From NCBI GenBank assembly GCA_043777595.1, contig JAYWHT010000067.1, positions 1-39,941 on the forward strand: DNA of 39,941 nt, read 5' to 3'. The stretch comes from JAYVJH01 sp043777595 (GTDB taxonomy: Bacteria; Bacteroidota; Bacteroidia; Cytophagales; Spirosomataceae). The stretch's first letter is position 1; each line of letters starts with the position of its first letter. Both the position numbers and the translations under genes were made by a program. Positions 1 through 8,701 of the stretch are shown one piece after another. The notes beneath the pieces were generated by a model. It saw nothing but the letters and a program-made list of their open reading frames with translations. It was not told the origin of the DNA and did not search any database.

Positions 1-402
1 ACGTTGTCGCCATTGTCTAACCAAACATAATCACCGATTGAACCGAGTGGTGCTACTGGTGCTGGTTTAATTCCTGCATCTACACTTGTTACGTTAGGCG
101 TTGCTGCCGTGAGTGTAACTTGTGCTGTTTTGCCGTCTGTACCTGCATCGCTGTCTTTTGTTGGGTCTGTTCCGATTGTTGCCGTTACAAAACTCTGACC
201 CGCTGGGGCTACAAATTGTACTGAATAAGTGCCGAGTGGTAGGTTTATGAATTTGTAACTGCCGTCTCCGAGTGTCATCGTACTGTCGATTTTGATGCCC
301 ATGGCATTCAACAAGTAAACTTTTACGTCTTTGATTGGGCTGTCGCCTGTGCCTTGCACGTTATCGCCATTGTCTAAGAATACATAATCACCGATTGAAC
401 CG
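1..402 (-). repeat. SdrD-B module direct repeat, 357-bp period
   Basis: Bases 1-45 and 358-402 are nearly identical and encode the opening of successive SdrD-B modules (SIGDYVWLDNGDN and SIGDYVFLDNGDN). The period is 357 bp, or 119 residues. The array continues beyond the left edge. Confidence 0.85.
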
Positions 403-3251
403 CAAATAGCTGGGGTAATTATTATTTGTGTGGCCTCCGATTCGCAACCGTCTGTATTTTTTACTTTTACTTGGTATGTACCTGTGGCTAATGCGCCAGA
501 TGTTGGCGAAGTACCGTAAGTTGCACCATTGTCGAAACTAAACTGTAAACTTGCGCCCGCTGGGGCGGTTACGGTGATTGTTCCAGTGGCGACCAAGCAA
601 GTTGGTTGAACGACTGTGGCCATTGGGGCTATTGTCGTATTTGGTTGTGGATTGATAATTACTGACGTGGCCTCCGATTCGCAACCGTCTGCATTTTTTA
701 CTTTTACTTGGTATGTACCTGCGGCGAGTGCGCCAGATGTGGCCGACGTGACGTAAGTTACACCATTGTCAAAACTAAATTGTAAACCTGCACCCGTTGG
801 GGCGGTTACGGTAATTGTTCCAGTGGCTATCAAACAAGTTGGTTGAACGACTGTGGCCGTTGGCGGAGCAACATAACACTTTAGACCAAAATCTAATGTG
901 TGGTTATTTTCGCCATAGTTTCCAGTAGTGTAAGTAATTTGGGCGATTCCGTCAACGACCGAAGCATCATTGTCAGAAAAATCAGCTAATCCTACACCCA
1001 CGGCATCGCTTTGGGTTAGTTGTAGGTTGGCTAATACACCAGTTCCTAAGCCGCCCGTAAATTGATCTGATTTGATGCGAAGTATGTAGGTACTATTTGG
1101 CTGTGGCCCCAAAACATTGGGTTTGTTTATGCCAACGGTGTCAGTAACATTGCTGGCATCGAAATAATAGCTACCAGTGCTGGTAGTAGTTGATGTACCT
1201 ACCACAATACCTGCGCTGTTTACCAACTCAATAATTACGCCACCAATACCCGCTTCATTGGCATCTTGAATACCATCTTTGTCGGCATCGTTCCATAAGC
1301 GGTTACCTATTTCAATAGGGGCTGAACTGCACATAATAGCAATATCGCCCAAGCCCGATCCCTTTCCGAAGGCTCCTGCGCCATCTGGTACAATTTCGTA
1401 GTTACGTTTTATGGTTCCATTGGTATTGTTTAACCAAGATATACCCTGAGAAAAAACAGTGAATGGATCCATCATACCAGTTGTTACCTCATTAGTACCT
1501 GGCAAAACAGCAATCCCGCCCAGTGTAGATTCGCAATGTTGATTAAAACCAGGCGATTGGTCTTGATAAAACTCTTTACCGCCCAAAACACCTTGGTTAG
1601 AACCCGTAGTCCCTGTAAAACCACCGCAAACTACCCCGTTGTTTTCTAAAGTGTAGGGCATTCCAGCAGGTGTACCAGTACCACATTTGCCAGCCATAAG
1701 CAGGTCTGACTTCAAAACAGGAAACATACAACAGTTCCCAAATGAGTCCTCTCCGCCGTGCCTTGACTGATGGGAAGACCTATCCATAAGGGCTATAATC
1801 ATTCTACCGTCAGCTTCAAAGTCTATGTCAGATACCAACGCTTGGGGTATGGAAACAAAGTCAGAGGTTAGCGTTGTTCTTCCACCACTTATGCTTTTAT
1901 TGGTGTTATTGTAAGTATCTGTCCAAGCTAACCAGTTTCCGTCTCGTCCATCATCAGAGCAGGCAGTTTTTCTGTCATAATTGAGTGGAAAAGAAATTTG
2001 TTGATTAAAACTATTGCCTATTGGGTCTAATTCATATACTACGGCTTTTAGATCGTTTCGACTAAATGAAGTGGCTCCGTCGCAGGTTACACCTATATAT
2101 ACTTTACCACGGTTGAAGTTTACTCCGAATGGGCGGTACTGACCACCAGTGCAGCCTGAGGCAGGAATATCCCAGACTTTCACATCGGCTGCAGTAATAC
2201 TACCAGCAGGTTTTCTGGGATTTCCGATGTTGATTTCTACCAATAATTTGTCATTCAAAGAAACAACGTATAGCTTGGAGCCGTCCTCGGAAAGACTCAT
2301 GCCGCCAAAACTCATTTTACCAACTGCATCGAAAGGAGTAAATGGCGAAGTAGTGTTGGTAGCGGTTACATCCTTGTTATAATCACTTGTTTGGTGAGGG
2401 TCAATACCCGTGTTGATTGTTGTACTGCCACCTGTGGACATATTATTGACGCTCAAACCATTGAGATTCACATAAAGTTGGCTCGACGAGGACGCTGGAA
2501 CGTTGGCATCATTGGTGAGGTAAATAGCGCCAGTGCCGCCTGTACCAAATGCAGAATGGCGTTTCATAAATGCAGATTCAAACAGAGATGATGTAGAACC
2601 CTGATAAGCTATACCCCAGGTAGCTCCTAATGTGGCAGTTTTGGTATTGAGCATACTTTTGGCAGTTGCACTCTGCCCAGAAGAATTGTAGGGCAACGAC
2701 ACCACAGCATTCTCGTTTGTTGCTCCCAAGCCAACTACATAACAGGCAGTAGAAATTGGCGGATTGGTTTGACAATAATCACCTGGATTGTTGAGAGCAA
2801 AATTGATATCAGTAGCCCCACCGCTCACAAACTGTACAGATGAGCCGTAACTTGCACCCGATGCAGATGTAAAATCTACAGTGTTTGCAGGGGTAATAAA
2901 CTCTACCCTAACTGGCGCACCACTTGGCACAAAACCAGTATTAGAGCCTGGTGTGCCATCATATACAATACCAGTGGCTGGAATGGTGTAAGTACCTGCT
3001 GCGGTGGAGGTGTAGGAGGCGATAAGTACATCGTCCGCACTGTACACGTTCACCACCATACCAGCTACTACTGGCTCTATGGTAGGAGCCACTGTTTGCC
3101 TTGTACCGTTGGCGTTATAGTCTCGGAAAACAACACCAGAGACTTGGGCATAGGTAGTGAGTAACGATGAATACATGACGATGAGTGTCAGTATTGCCAA
3201 CACCAATACTCGGCTCATTAGTTTATTTGAAAAGAAAAATAGATTTTTCAT
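1..3251 (-). CDS. Large secreted SdrD-B/Ig-like repeat surface protein, 3' part outside the window
   Basis: The minus-strand frame is open from an ATG at 3249-3251 to the left edge, so about 1083 N-terminal residues are present and the C-terminus is missing. The start MKNLFFFSNKLMSRVLVL leads into a hydrophobic stretch ending TTYAQ, a typical Sec signal peptide. An SdrD B-like module follows (SGVVFRDYNANGTRQ), then a middle region of about 550 residues rich in Gly, Asn and Ser, then another SdrD-B module (IGNRLWNDADKDGIQD). Next come two near-identical 79-residue Ig-like modules (repeated CESEAT) and further SdrD-B modules (SIGDYVFLDNGDN). Such proteins in Bacteroidota are usually exported to the cell surface, often through a C-terminal type IX signal, but that end is not visible. 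No catalytic domain was recognised. An adhesin or structural role is inference. Confidence 0.9.
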   Translation of the reverse strand, partial: MKNLFFFSNKLMSRVLVLAILTLIVMYSSLLTTYAQVSGVVFRDYNANGTRQTVAPTIEPVVAGMVVNVYSADDVLIASYTSTAAGTYTIPATGIVYDGTPGSNTGFVPSGAPVRVEFITPANTVDFTSASGASYGSSVQFVSGGATDINFALNNPGDYCQTNPPISTACYVVGLGATNENAVVSLPYNSSGQSATAKSMLNTKTATLGATWGIAYQGSTSSLFESAFMKRHSAFGTGGTGAIYLTNDANVPASSSSQLYVNLNGLSVNNMSTGGSTTINTGIDPHQTSDYNKDVTATNTTSPFTPFDAVGKMSFGGMSLSEDGSKLYVVSLNDKLLVEINIGNPRKPAGSITAADVKVWDIPASGCTGGQYRPFGVNFNRGKVYIGVTCDGATSFSRNDLKAVVYELDPIGNSFNQQISFPLNYDRKTACSDDGRDGNWLAWTDTYNNTNKSISGGRTTLTSDFVSIPQALVSDIDFEADGRMIIALMDRSSHQSRHGGEDSFGNCCMFPVLKSDLLMAGKCGTGTPAGMPYTLENNGVVCGGFTGTTGSNQGVLGGKEFYQDQSPGFNQHCESTLGGIAVLPGTNEVTTGMMDPFTVFSQGISWLNNTNGTIKRNYEIVPDGAGAFGKGSGLGDIAIMCSSAPIEIGNRLWNDADKDGIQDANEAGIGGVIIELVNSAGIVVGTSTTTSTGSYYFDASNVTDTVGINKPNVLGPQPNSTYILRIKSDQFTGGLGTGVLANLQLTQSDAVGVGLADFSDNDASVVDGIAQITYTTGNYGENNHTLDFGLKCYVAPPTATVVQPTCLIATGTITVTAPTGAGLQFSFDNGVTYVTSATSGALAAGTYQVKVKNADGCESEATSVIINPQPNTTIAPMATVVQPTCLVATGTITVTAPAGASLQFSFDNGATYGTSPTSGALATGTYQVKVKNTDGCESEATQIIITPAICGSIGDYVFLDNGDNVQGTGDSPIKDVKVYLLNAMGIKIDSTMTLGDGSYKFINLPLGTYSVQFVAPAGQSFVTATIGTDPTKDSDAGTDGKTAQVTLTAATPNVTSVDAGIKPAPVAPLGSIGDYVWLDNGDN
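430..864 (-). repeat. Two Ig-like module repeats, 237-bp period
   Basis: Bases 430-627 and 667-864 align with few mismatches at a 237-bp period (79 residues). Both encode a module containing PTCL, FSFDNG, GTYQVKVKN and DGCESEAT. The close match suggests recent duplication or gene conversion inside the surface-protein gene. Confidence 0.85.
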
Positions 3252-4111
3252 AAGAAAGCATAGAATTTATTTGTAAAAATGGAAAATGCGGCGTAGAAGG
3301 TAATAAATTGAATCGTGATAAGCGAAAAAAAATCGCCTATCAAAAATTGCACCAAAATGTTTTATGAAATTACTTTAATTATTTTATCGGGGCTTACGAG
3401 CGTAAGTGTTATAGTTTAATGAACTGATAACCAATAAATTATAAAGTATAATGAGTTAGAGTAGTCATAGTAATATATTTTTTGAGGTATAGCACTACGA
3501 CTGTGATTACATAAAGTATTGCAAATTTTATACCAAAATGTTTGGTGCGTAATGTGTGATTTTTTTTGGTGTCTTCCAAAAAGCTATAGAATCAATCTAC
3601 GAATGCTTTTTTAGTAAGGAGTTTCGTATATTTAATCGCTATTATTTTTTGTATAATGTGCTTGTAATCAGTATATTAGTGCGTTGGCAAAATTAGATCA
3701 ACTACTTAGGGCAATTTAATGTCCAGTTTCTTTAGGCTAAAAGTGCGTGGGGCTTTCAAATAGAGTTATTGCTAAAATAACAGCGTTGAAATTTGCTATA
3801 TTTTTAAATTTTATGGCAAAAATGCCCCTTTTACCAGTCAAAAACTTTATATTTTAACTATCACAATCCGTCGATGTAAACCTTATCTAAATGCTATCTT
3901 AAAGACATTTACTAAGGAACTTAATGAGTTTTTGAAGGCAATGATGAGGGTTTACCTTACAGACCAAACAGTTATAAGTAGTCGTGAGTATATAGTACGG
4001 AGTCGTGAGTTAAATACAATACTGTTAATCAGTAAGTTATCAAAATAAAAGTATCGTATTAGTTTTGAACGAGTACTTAATTGCGGCCTTAGATAAATTT
4101 GAGGAAGAAAT
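3252..4111. other. Gene-poor AT-rich intergenic region
   Basis: No convincing gene lies between the surface-protein start at 3251 and the terminator at 4112. The only open frame of note, at 3952-4167 on the minus strand, runs through the terminator hairpin and has no recognisable protein character. No clear TAnnTTTG promoter was found for the surface protein, although the region must hold its promoter. A short direct repeat (AGTCGTGAGT) occurs at 3980-3989 and 4001-4010. Confidence 0.6.
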
Positions 4112-4160
4112 AAAATAGAGCGGGGAGTGTAGCGATTTGCTACACTCCCCGCTCTATTTT
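4112..4160 (-). terminator. Perfect 22-bp stem terminator of the transaldolase-like gene
   Basis: Bases 4112-4133 and 4139-4160 are exact reverse complements around a 5-base loop. The outer pairs are A:T-rich, so the hairpin is flanked by A and T runs and could stop transcription from either side. It lies 13 bases past the stop of the 4174-5181 gene, which it most likely serves. Confidence 0.9.
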
Positions 4161-4173
4161 TTGTCAAAAAAAA

Positions 4174-5181
4174 CTATTTTAAATCTTGAATATCCAACAT
4201 TCCGACAGGCTTTCCACCGTTTGTTACCAAAATAGTATCTACGTTCGTTTTCTTGAATAGGCTATTGGCGGCATCAAGTAAGGCATCGATTTCGATTGAG
4301 ATGGGCATTGTATATTCAAATTCTCCCATTTTTTTGTTTAGCACATCACGGCCTTCTGAGGTAATGTGGCGGCGCAGGTCGCCATCAGTAAATATACCTT
4401 TGACCGAGCCATCGGCATTGGTAACAGTTACACAACCAAAACCAAACTCAGTCATTTTGATAATGGCATCGGTCAGCGTTGTGTCGGCACTTACCAATGG
4501 GTTGGTACGGCTCATGGTTTCGCCTACGGTAGTTGTTATAAGGCGAGTATGCTCTACAAATTGCTGTGTACCGACAGTCGTAAAGTTATTGTCGGTCAGT
4601 ACTTTCATTAGTTTCCAAGGCACAGTTATTGTGTGGCAGCCTATTTCGATGGCAGCACGCACGTGTTCTACATTACGAACCGACGAAAACATAATTTTGG
4701 CATCTGATTCATAATAATCCACCATTTCTACACAGTCTTCGATGAGCTTGTTGGCATCGTAGCCTTGGTCTTGCATACGGCCAGCCAATACGCAAATATA
4801 AGTTGCACCCGCACACATAGCCATATAGGCTTGCTGAATGGTATAAACCAAATGAACGTTTACCATCAACCCTCTGTCATAGAGCATCTTACAAGCACGG
4901 ACACCTTCTAACGAAACTGGGATTTTGAAAACAGTAGTGTCGGGGTCAAGGCCCAGAGCGAGCTGGCGGTCGGCATCGGCTACTATTTCTTCGGCAGTGT
5001 CGCCCAAGGCTTCGATTTGAAGTACAGGCACCATCTTAGATAGTTCGACAATCGTAGCGTCCACGTCTGTTACGCCCTCACGGTGCATGAACGTTGGCGT
5101 GGTGGTGAGGCCCGTCAAAAAGCCTAATTGCATAGCCGTTTCGATTTCTTTCAGGTCGGCTGAGTCAAGATATAATTCCAT
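4174..5181 (-). CDS. Transaldolase/fructose-6-phosphate aldolase-like protein fused to a CBS-domain pair
   Basis: Residues 1-215 form a small transaldolase barrel of the FSA/TalC type: LYLDSADL at the start, TTTPT at 26-30 and the Schiff-base lysine K86 in VFKIPVS. E57 matches the transaldolase-type acid. By my hand alignment to E. coli FSA, two catalytic positions differ: H110 sits where the water-binding Thr109 is expected, and L132 sits where Tyr131 is expected. Residues 222-335 form two CBS domains closely resembling the C-terminus of KdsD arabinose-5-phosphate isomerase (GIFTDGDLRR at 262-271). The sugar-isomerase domain of KdsD is absent. kdsA lies about 1 kb upstream on the same strand, which hints at a role in KDO precursor supply or its control. 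The aldolase fold is certain; the substrate is unknown. Confidence 0.88.
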   Translation of the reverse strand: MELYLDSADLKEIETAMQLGFLTGLTTTPTFMHREGVTDVDATIVELSKMVPVLQIEALGDTAEEIVADADRQLALGLDPDTTVFKIPVSLEGVRACKMLYDRGLMVNVHLVYTIQQAYMAMCAGATYICVLAGRMQDQGYDANKLIEDCVEMVDYYESDAKIMFSSVRNVEHVRAAIEIGCHTITVPWKLMKVLTDNNFTTVGTQQFVEHTRLITTTVGETMSRTNPLVSADTTLTDAIIKMTEFGFGCVTVTNADGSVKGIFTDGDLRRHITSEGRDVLNKKMGEFEYTMPISIEIDALLDAANSLFKKTNVDTILVTNGGKPVGMLDIQDLK

Positions 5182-5234
5182 TCGTTGGTTTTTGTTAATT
5201 ATTTGGGGGCAAAGGTCGTTAATTTTTGGGAACT

Positions 5235-5495
5235 TTAATTGTAAACATCTCTCCTATTTGCTACTCCTACCACTTATATAGTCAGCGTTTTGTCTTTGAT
5301 TGTGTAAATAATTCTGAAATCAGCTACTCGAACTCGGTATAAATTTTTTACTCCTTTCAGCTTTTTACAGTTTGTAGGCTTTGGATTATTTTCAAGGCTC
5401 ATAATCTCAATATTTACTTTTTGACGTATTTCAGTTGGTAAATTACGAATTTGCTTCTCTGCTGCAGAATTGATGTAAATACTGTATTTTATCAT
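5235..5495 (-). pseudogene. RelE/ParE-family toxin remnant with a premature stop
   Basis: The frame from the ATG at 5493-5495 reads as a RelE-like mRNA interferase (AEKQIRNLP, YRVRVADFRIIYTI) but meets TAA at 5274-5276 after 73 residues. The same frame then continues VVGVANRRDVYN to a second TAA at 5235-5237. That is the usual RelE C-terminus (family pattern ...V..RREVY), which carries residues needed for cleavage. The gene therefore looks inactivated by a nonsense mutation. Its start overlaps the end of the neighbouring antitoxin remnant as ATGA, the usual arrangement of an intact pair. Confidence 0.8.
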
Positions 5496-5707
5496 AGCAC
5501 ACCTTCTACTACTAACTCTTTTTGAAATTCAGAGTATAGCCTCTTTGGTTCATATTGACTAAGTTGATAGGCCAAAATATCTTCTAAATCTTCCCAAAAT
5601 TCTTACGTATTCGTATATTTTTTTTTTGTTTTCTGTAGCATCTCAAAGTCTATAAAAACACCTGATGGCATACCTTGGCTGTTTACCAAATAATTAAGTC
5701 CGTTCAT
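5492..5707 (-). pseudogene. Antitoxin remnant with a frameshift, partner of the RelE remnant
   Basis: From the ATG at 5705-5707 the product begins MNGLNYLVNSQGMPSGVFID, like small antitoxins paired with RelE toxins. After about 36 residues that frame drifts into unlikely protein. The +1 frame then reads EFWEDLEDILAYQL...KELVVEGVL and stops at TGA 5492-5494, overlapping the toxin start. The break lies near 5595-5630, close to a run of ten T on the plus strand. The +1 frame also has a TAA just before EFWEDLED. Both halves of this locus are therefore damaged. Confidence 0.7.
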
Positions 5708-5785
5708 AATTTATTTTAATATATGTTTTGAAATAGTTATTTCTGAATCAAAGGTCGTAAGTTTTTGATTGGAATGTTTTATTTT

Positions 5786-6208
5786 TTAAAATTTGATAAA
5801 TCTATCTTTTCTCAAATACCAATCCAAAGAGTACCGCCCTGCACCCGACAAAAAAATAGCTATGTACGCAATCAAGAAAACCAATGAATGTTCTTTGACA
5901 TCGAAAGGGTCTTTGGCGTGAGCCACAAAAAAGGCTACCAACATCGTAACAATAAGGGGAATAAGTGCCAGACGGGTAAACAGCCCAAAAACAACCAAAA
6001 CCGCACAGCCCAACTCTGCAAAAACAACCAAGCCAAGCGTAACTTTGGGGCCAAGGCCAAGCCAATCCATAAAATTGGCTGACATATTACCAAAATCTTG
6101 AAACTTCATCAGACCATAGCGAGCCATCAGTAGCCCAAAGCCAACTCTAAGTATAAGAACAGCCAAATCGTTGGAGAGAGGTTCGGCTGAGAGTAGGTAT
6201 TTTTTCAT
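5786..6208 (-). CDS. DoxX-family inner-membrane protein
   Basis: This 140-residue protein has four hydrophobic segments (about 14-32, 52-74, 76-95 and 105-124) and DoxX family features: an early Arg in ILRVGFGLLMARYGLMKF and an acidic residue in the second helix (VFAELG). Members are small quinone- or redox-associated membrane proteins of poorly defined role. It starts 5 bases after the kdsA stop and is surely cotranscribed with it. Whether it has any part in KDO or LPS synthesis cannot be told from sequence. Confidence 0.88.
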   Translation of the reverse strand: MKKYLLSAEPLSNDLAVLILRVGFGLLMARYGLMKFQDFGNMSANFMDWLGLGPKVTLGLVVFAELGCAVLVVFGLFTRLALIPLIVTMLVAFFVAHAKDPFDVKEHSLVFLIAYIAIFLSGAGRYSLDWYLRKDRFIKF

Positions 6209-6213
6209 TTGGT

Positions 6214-7065
6214 TTATCCTAATTGTGAAGCAGTATTTCTGTACTTTACTTCAACGTTGTGTAGCTCGATGAGTGGCTTCAAAAATTCTTCTAAATACTT
6301 AATATCCAACTGACTGGCTGCATCACAAAGTGCTTCTGACGGATTGGTGTGGGCTTCAACAAACAAGCCATCGACACCTGCCGATACACCCGCACGAGCC
6401 AACACAGGCAGGTATTCACGTGCGCCACCTTTGGCATCTTTGGACGGAATACCATACTTTCTGATAGCGTGAGTTACGTCAAAAACTACAGGGTAGCCGA
6501 TGTTGTTGAGGTGATAAAAACTGCGAGGATCGACAATCAAATCGTTGTAACCAAAGCTATACCCACGCTCGGTAAGTATGATTTGAGTATTGCCACTGTC
6601 TTCGATTTTTTTGACGGGGTGTTTCATGTTTTCGGGTGCCAAAAACTGCCCGTGCTTTACGTTCACAACTCGGCCAGTTTTGGCGGCGGCTACCATGAGC
6701 GTAGTTTGCATACACAAATAAGCCGGGATTTGCAGTACGTCCACAACTTCGGCTACGGGCGCACATTGGTCAGGATAATGTACGTCTGTGAGGAGCGTAA
6801 AGCCAAATTGTTCTTTTATTTTGGCCAAAATTTTAATGCCCGCCTCTAAGCCTGGCCCCATATAATAGTCAAGACTACTGCGATTGTCTTTCTGGAACGA
6901 CGATTTGTAAATAATCTTGATATTGAGCCGTTCCGAAATTTCTTTGAGTTGCTCGGCAACGGTCATCATTATTTTTTCGTCTTCAATGACACAAGGGCCA
7001 GAGATAAGAAACAACTCGTCAGAGCCACAGGCGATGTCGCCAACGTTTACGATTTTTTTTTGCAT
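6214..7065 (-). CDS. kdsA: 3-deoxy-8-phosphooctulonate synthase (KDO-8-phosphate synthase)
   Basis: KdsA condenses phosphoenolpyruvate with arabinose-5-phosphate in the cytosol to give KDO-8-phosphate, a precursor of the LPS inner core. The 283-residue length is normal for the family. Family blocks are visible: LISGPCVIED near residue 20, YKSSFQKDNRSS near 55, LLTDVHYP near 93, VNVKHGQFLAPENM near 140 and GLFVEAHTNP near 235. It heads a minus-strand group with doxX and the transaldolase-CBS gene. KdsD, which would supply arabinose-5-phosphate, is not in the window as an intact enzyme; only its CBS part has a relative, in the 4174-5181 fusion. Confidence 0.96.
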   Translation of the reverse strand: MQKKIVNVGDIACGSDELFLISGPCVIEDEKIMMTVAEQLKEISERLNIKIIYKSSFQKDNRSSLDYYMGPGLEAGIKILAKIKEQFGFTLLTDVHYPDQCAPVAEVVDVLQIPAYLCMQTTLMVAAAKTGRVVNVKHGQFLAPENMKHPVKKIEDSGNTQIILTERGYSFGYNDLIVDPRSFYHLNNIGYPVVFDVTHAIRKYGIPSKDAKGGAREYLPVLARAGVSAGVDGLFVEAHTNPSEALCDAASQLDIKYLEEFLKPLIELHNVEVKYRNTASQLG

Positions 7066-7186
7066 TGTATGTAGGTAGTATTGTGTATTTGTAGTGCCGT
7101 TCCCGATGTGTAAAGGTTTACTGCTTGTGGACTGAGCTAATTAAGTTTGTGATTTTCTTCTATATTAGCCATCTAACAATCAAGCA

Positions 7187-7345
7187 ATGATACTTACAAA
7201 GACAGGTATTTGGTATTTTGAAGACTGTGTCGGTGAGCCAGAATTTGAGTGTAAAATTAAAAAAAAAAGTACGCAAAACAAAGTACAGTATTTTATCTGG
7301 ATACAATATAACCTCTGCACGCTTACAAAAATCGGGTATTGTTAA
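7187..7345 (+). CDS. Possible 52-residue small protein in the gap upstream of the Crp-like gene
   Basis: The 424-base gap between kdsA and the Crp-like gene holds one short frame, beginning MILTKTGIWYFEDCVGEPE and ending LTKIGYC. Its first 22 residues look protein-like, while the lysine-rich middle is encoded by an A run. No family was recognised and no clear promoter precedes it. It could be a gene fragment or chance. Nothing else was seen in 7066-7489. Confidence 0.2.
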   Translation: MILTKTGIWYFEDCVGEPEFECKIKKKSTQNKVQYFIWIQYNLCTLTKIGYC

Positions 7346-7489
7346 ATAAAAACCCTTTGCCAGAATTTTTATTATTAGTTTTGAGGCAACAGTTACTTAT
7401 AGCACAAACACGTTCTGAGTTTTTTATAAACCATAAAGTATTTGTACTGGCAGTAACACCAAAAACCCCACATAAAACAGCGAATTGTT

Positions 7490-8071
7490 ATGATTGAACA
7501 GCATTTTTTAAATAAAATTTTTGCATCGAGTGGCATTACGGCCGAAGAACTCAAAACGATTATACCCAAATACAAAAAGGTAACTTTCAACAAAAGTGAT
7601 TACTTGTTGAGAGAAGGACAGATCGAAAAAAAGTATTGGTTTGTCGAAAGTGGGTTTATTCGCTCATACATAATTGACACAGAAGGCAACGATATTACCT
7701 TCAATCTCTATGCCACCTGTGATGTAGTTATTGATTATCCTTCAATATTTTTCTTTGCACCTACCCGAGAAAATATTCAGGCATTGACAGATTGTGTTTG
7801 TTGGGAAATTGGCTTTGATGATTATCAAGAAATGTTTAGCACTATTTTAAATTTTAGAGAGCAACAAAAAGGACTGTTGGTAGGTAGTTATTTTACCTTA
7901 AAAGAACATAGTATATCGCTCATTGCAGACCAAGCAAAAGACCGCTATCTGAACTTTCTCAAAAAGAAACCGCATATTATTCAGAATATTTCATTGAAGT
8001 ACATCGCTACGTTTTTGGGTATAACTGATACGTCGTTAAGTCGAATCAGAAAAGAAATTTCGGGCGAATAG
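7490..8071 (+). CDS. Crp/Fnr-family transcriptional regulator
   Basis: The 193-residue protein has an N-terminal cyclic-nucleotide-binding-like barrel (about 20-125; LLREGQIEKKYWFVESGFIRSY is the typical strand-turn block). A C-terminal winged helix-turn-helix follows (about 145-190; SLKYIATFLGITDTSLSRIRKE). The phosphate-binding RxS signature of true cAMP receptors is not evident, as in many Bacteroidota members. It lies 80 bases upstream of the SRPBCC gene, which has its own promoter-like box, so it may regulate that pair. The ligand is unknown. Confidence 0.9.
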   Translation: MIEQHFLNKIFASSGITAEELKTIIPKYKKVTFNKSDYLLREGQIEKKYWFVESGFIRSYIIDTEGNDITFNLYATCDVVIDYPSIFFFAPTRENIQALTDCVCWEIGFDDYQEMFSTILNFREQQKGLLVGSYFTLKEHSISLIADQAKDRYLNFLKKKPHIIQNISLKYIATFLGITDTSLSRIRKEISGE

Positions 8072-8113
8072 TATTTCTTGCCATTTGACAAGTTTTAATT
8101 TTATTGGTTGCCC

Positions 8114-8121
8114 TACTTTTG
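8114..8121 (+). promoter_or_regulatory. Candidate -7 promoter box for the SRPBCC gene
   Basis: TACTTTTG matches the Bacteroidota TAnnTTTG element and would place the transcript start near 8128, about 24 bases before the ATG at 8152. The upstream -33 element is weak. Confidence 0.5.
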
Positions 8122-8151
8122 CAACAGTAATAACAACTTAAACTTAAAAAA

Positions 8152-8697
8152 ATGAACAAGAAAATGATTTTTATCGCAATTGGAGTAGCTTTGGCAGCAT
8201 TTGTCGGGTTTGGCTTGTACAAAGCCAGTGGTTTGAAGTCTATTCAAATCGTAAAAACGGTAACCATTAAAGGCTCAAATCAAGAGGTTTTTGAAATGGT
8301 AAAATACCTAAACAATTTTCCTAAATGGTCGCCATTTCTGGCAGAAGACCCCGCCCAAAAGCATGAAGTAAAAGGAACAGACGGAACAGTGGGAGCGCAA
8401 TACCATTGGAATGGTAATGAAGGAAAAGACTTGGGGTTTCAAGAAATTGTAAAAATTGACGAACAAAAGTACATTGGTATGAAATGCGACATTCAAAAAC
8501 CATTTGTAGCCAAGCCTACTTTTGAGTATTATTTTACAGAAACGGCAAATGGTATCGAAGTCAAACAGGATTTTAAAGTTGAATCTACTCTGGGAGACGC
8601 TTTTTTTATGTGGCTGTTTGATGCAAAAGCTGGAATGGAAAAAATGAACCAACAAGGATTAGATTTGCTCAAAAAATCAACCGAAAACAAAAACTAA
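8152..8697 (+). CDS. SRPBCC (polyketide cyclase/START-like) family protein with an N-terminal membrane anchor
   Basis: Residues 5-26 are hydrophobic (MIFIAIGVALAAFVGFGLY), giving a single anchor or signal. The remaining residues form an SRPBCC helix-grip domain starting at the usual strand KTVTIKGSNQEVFEMV, followed by FPKWSPF, and ending in a C-terminal helix. The family binds hydrophobic ligands, and its members have diverse or unknown roles. The next gene begins 4 bases after its stop, so the two are one transcription unit, probably linked to the Crp-like gene upstream. Confidence 0.85.
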   Translation: MNKKMIFIAIGVALAAFVGFGLYKASGLKSIQIVKTVTIKGSNQEVFEMVKYLNNFPKWSPFLAEDPAQKHEVKGTDGTVGAQYHWNGNEGKDLGFQEIVKIDEQKYIGMKCDIQKPFVAKPTFEYYFTETANGIEVKQDFKVESTLGDAFFMWLFDAKAGMEKMNQQGLDLLKKSTENKN

Positions 8698-8701
8698 AAT
8701 C

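Noticed and set aside
1..864. Repeats at the left edge considered as a CRISPR array or intergenic satellite
   Set aside because: The units are in frame, encode SdrD-B and Ig-like modules, and have 79- or 119-residue periods.
2149..2775. Short open frames on both strands inside the surface-protein gene
   Set aside because: The continuous minus-strand frame from 3251 to the left edge explains the region, and none of the short products looks like protein.
3952..4167. A 71-codon minus-strand frame just past the transaldolase-like gene
   Set aside because: It passes through the perfect terminator hairpin, so its sequence is dictated by the inverted repeat.
4253..4714. A 153-codon open frame on the plus strand opposite the transaldolase-CBS gene
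   Set aside because: It is antisense to a clear enzyme gene, and its product has no family character. The open frame follows from codon choice on the other strand.
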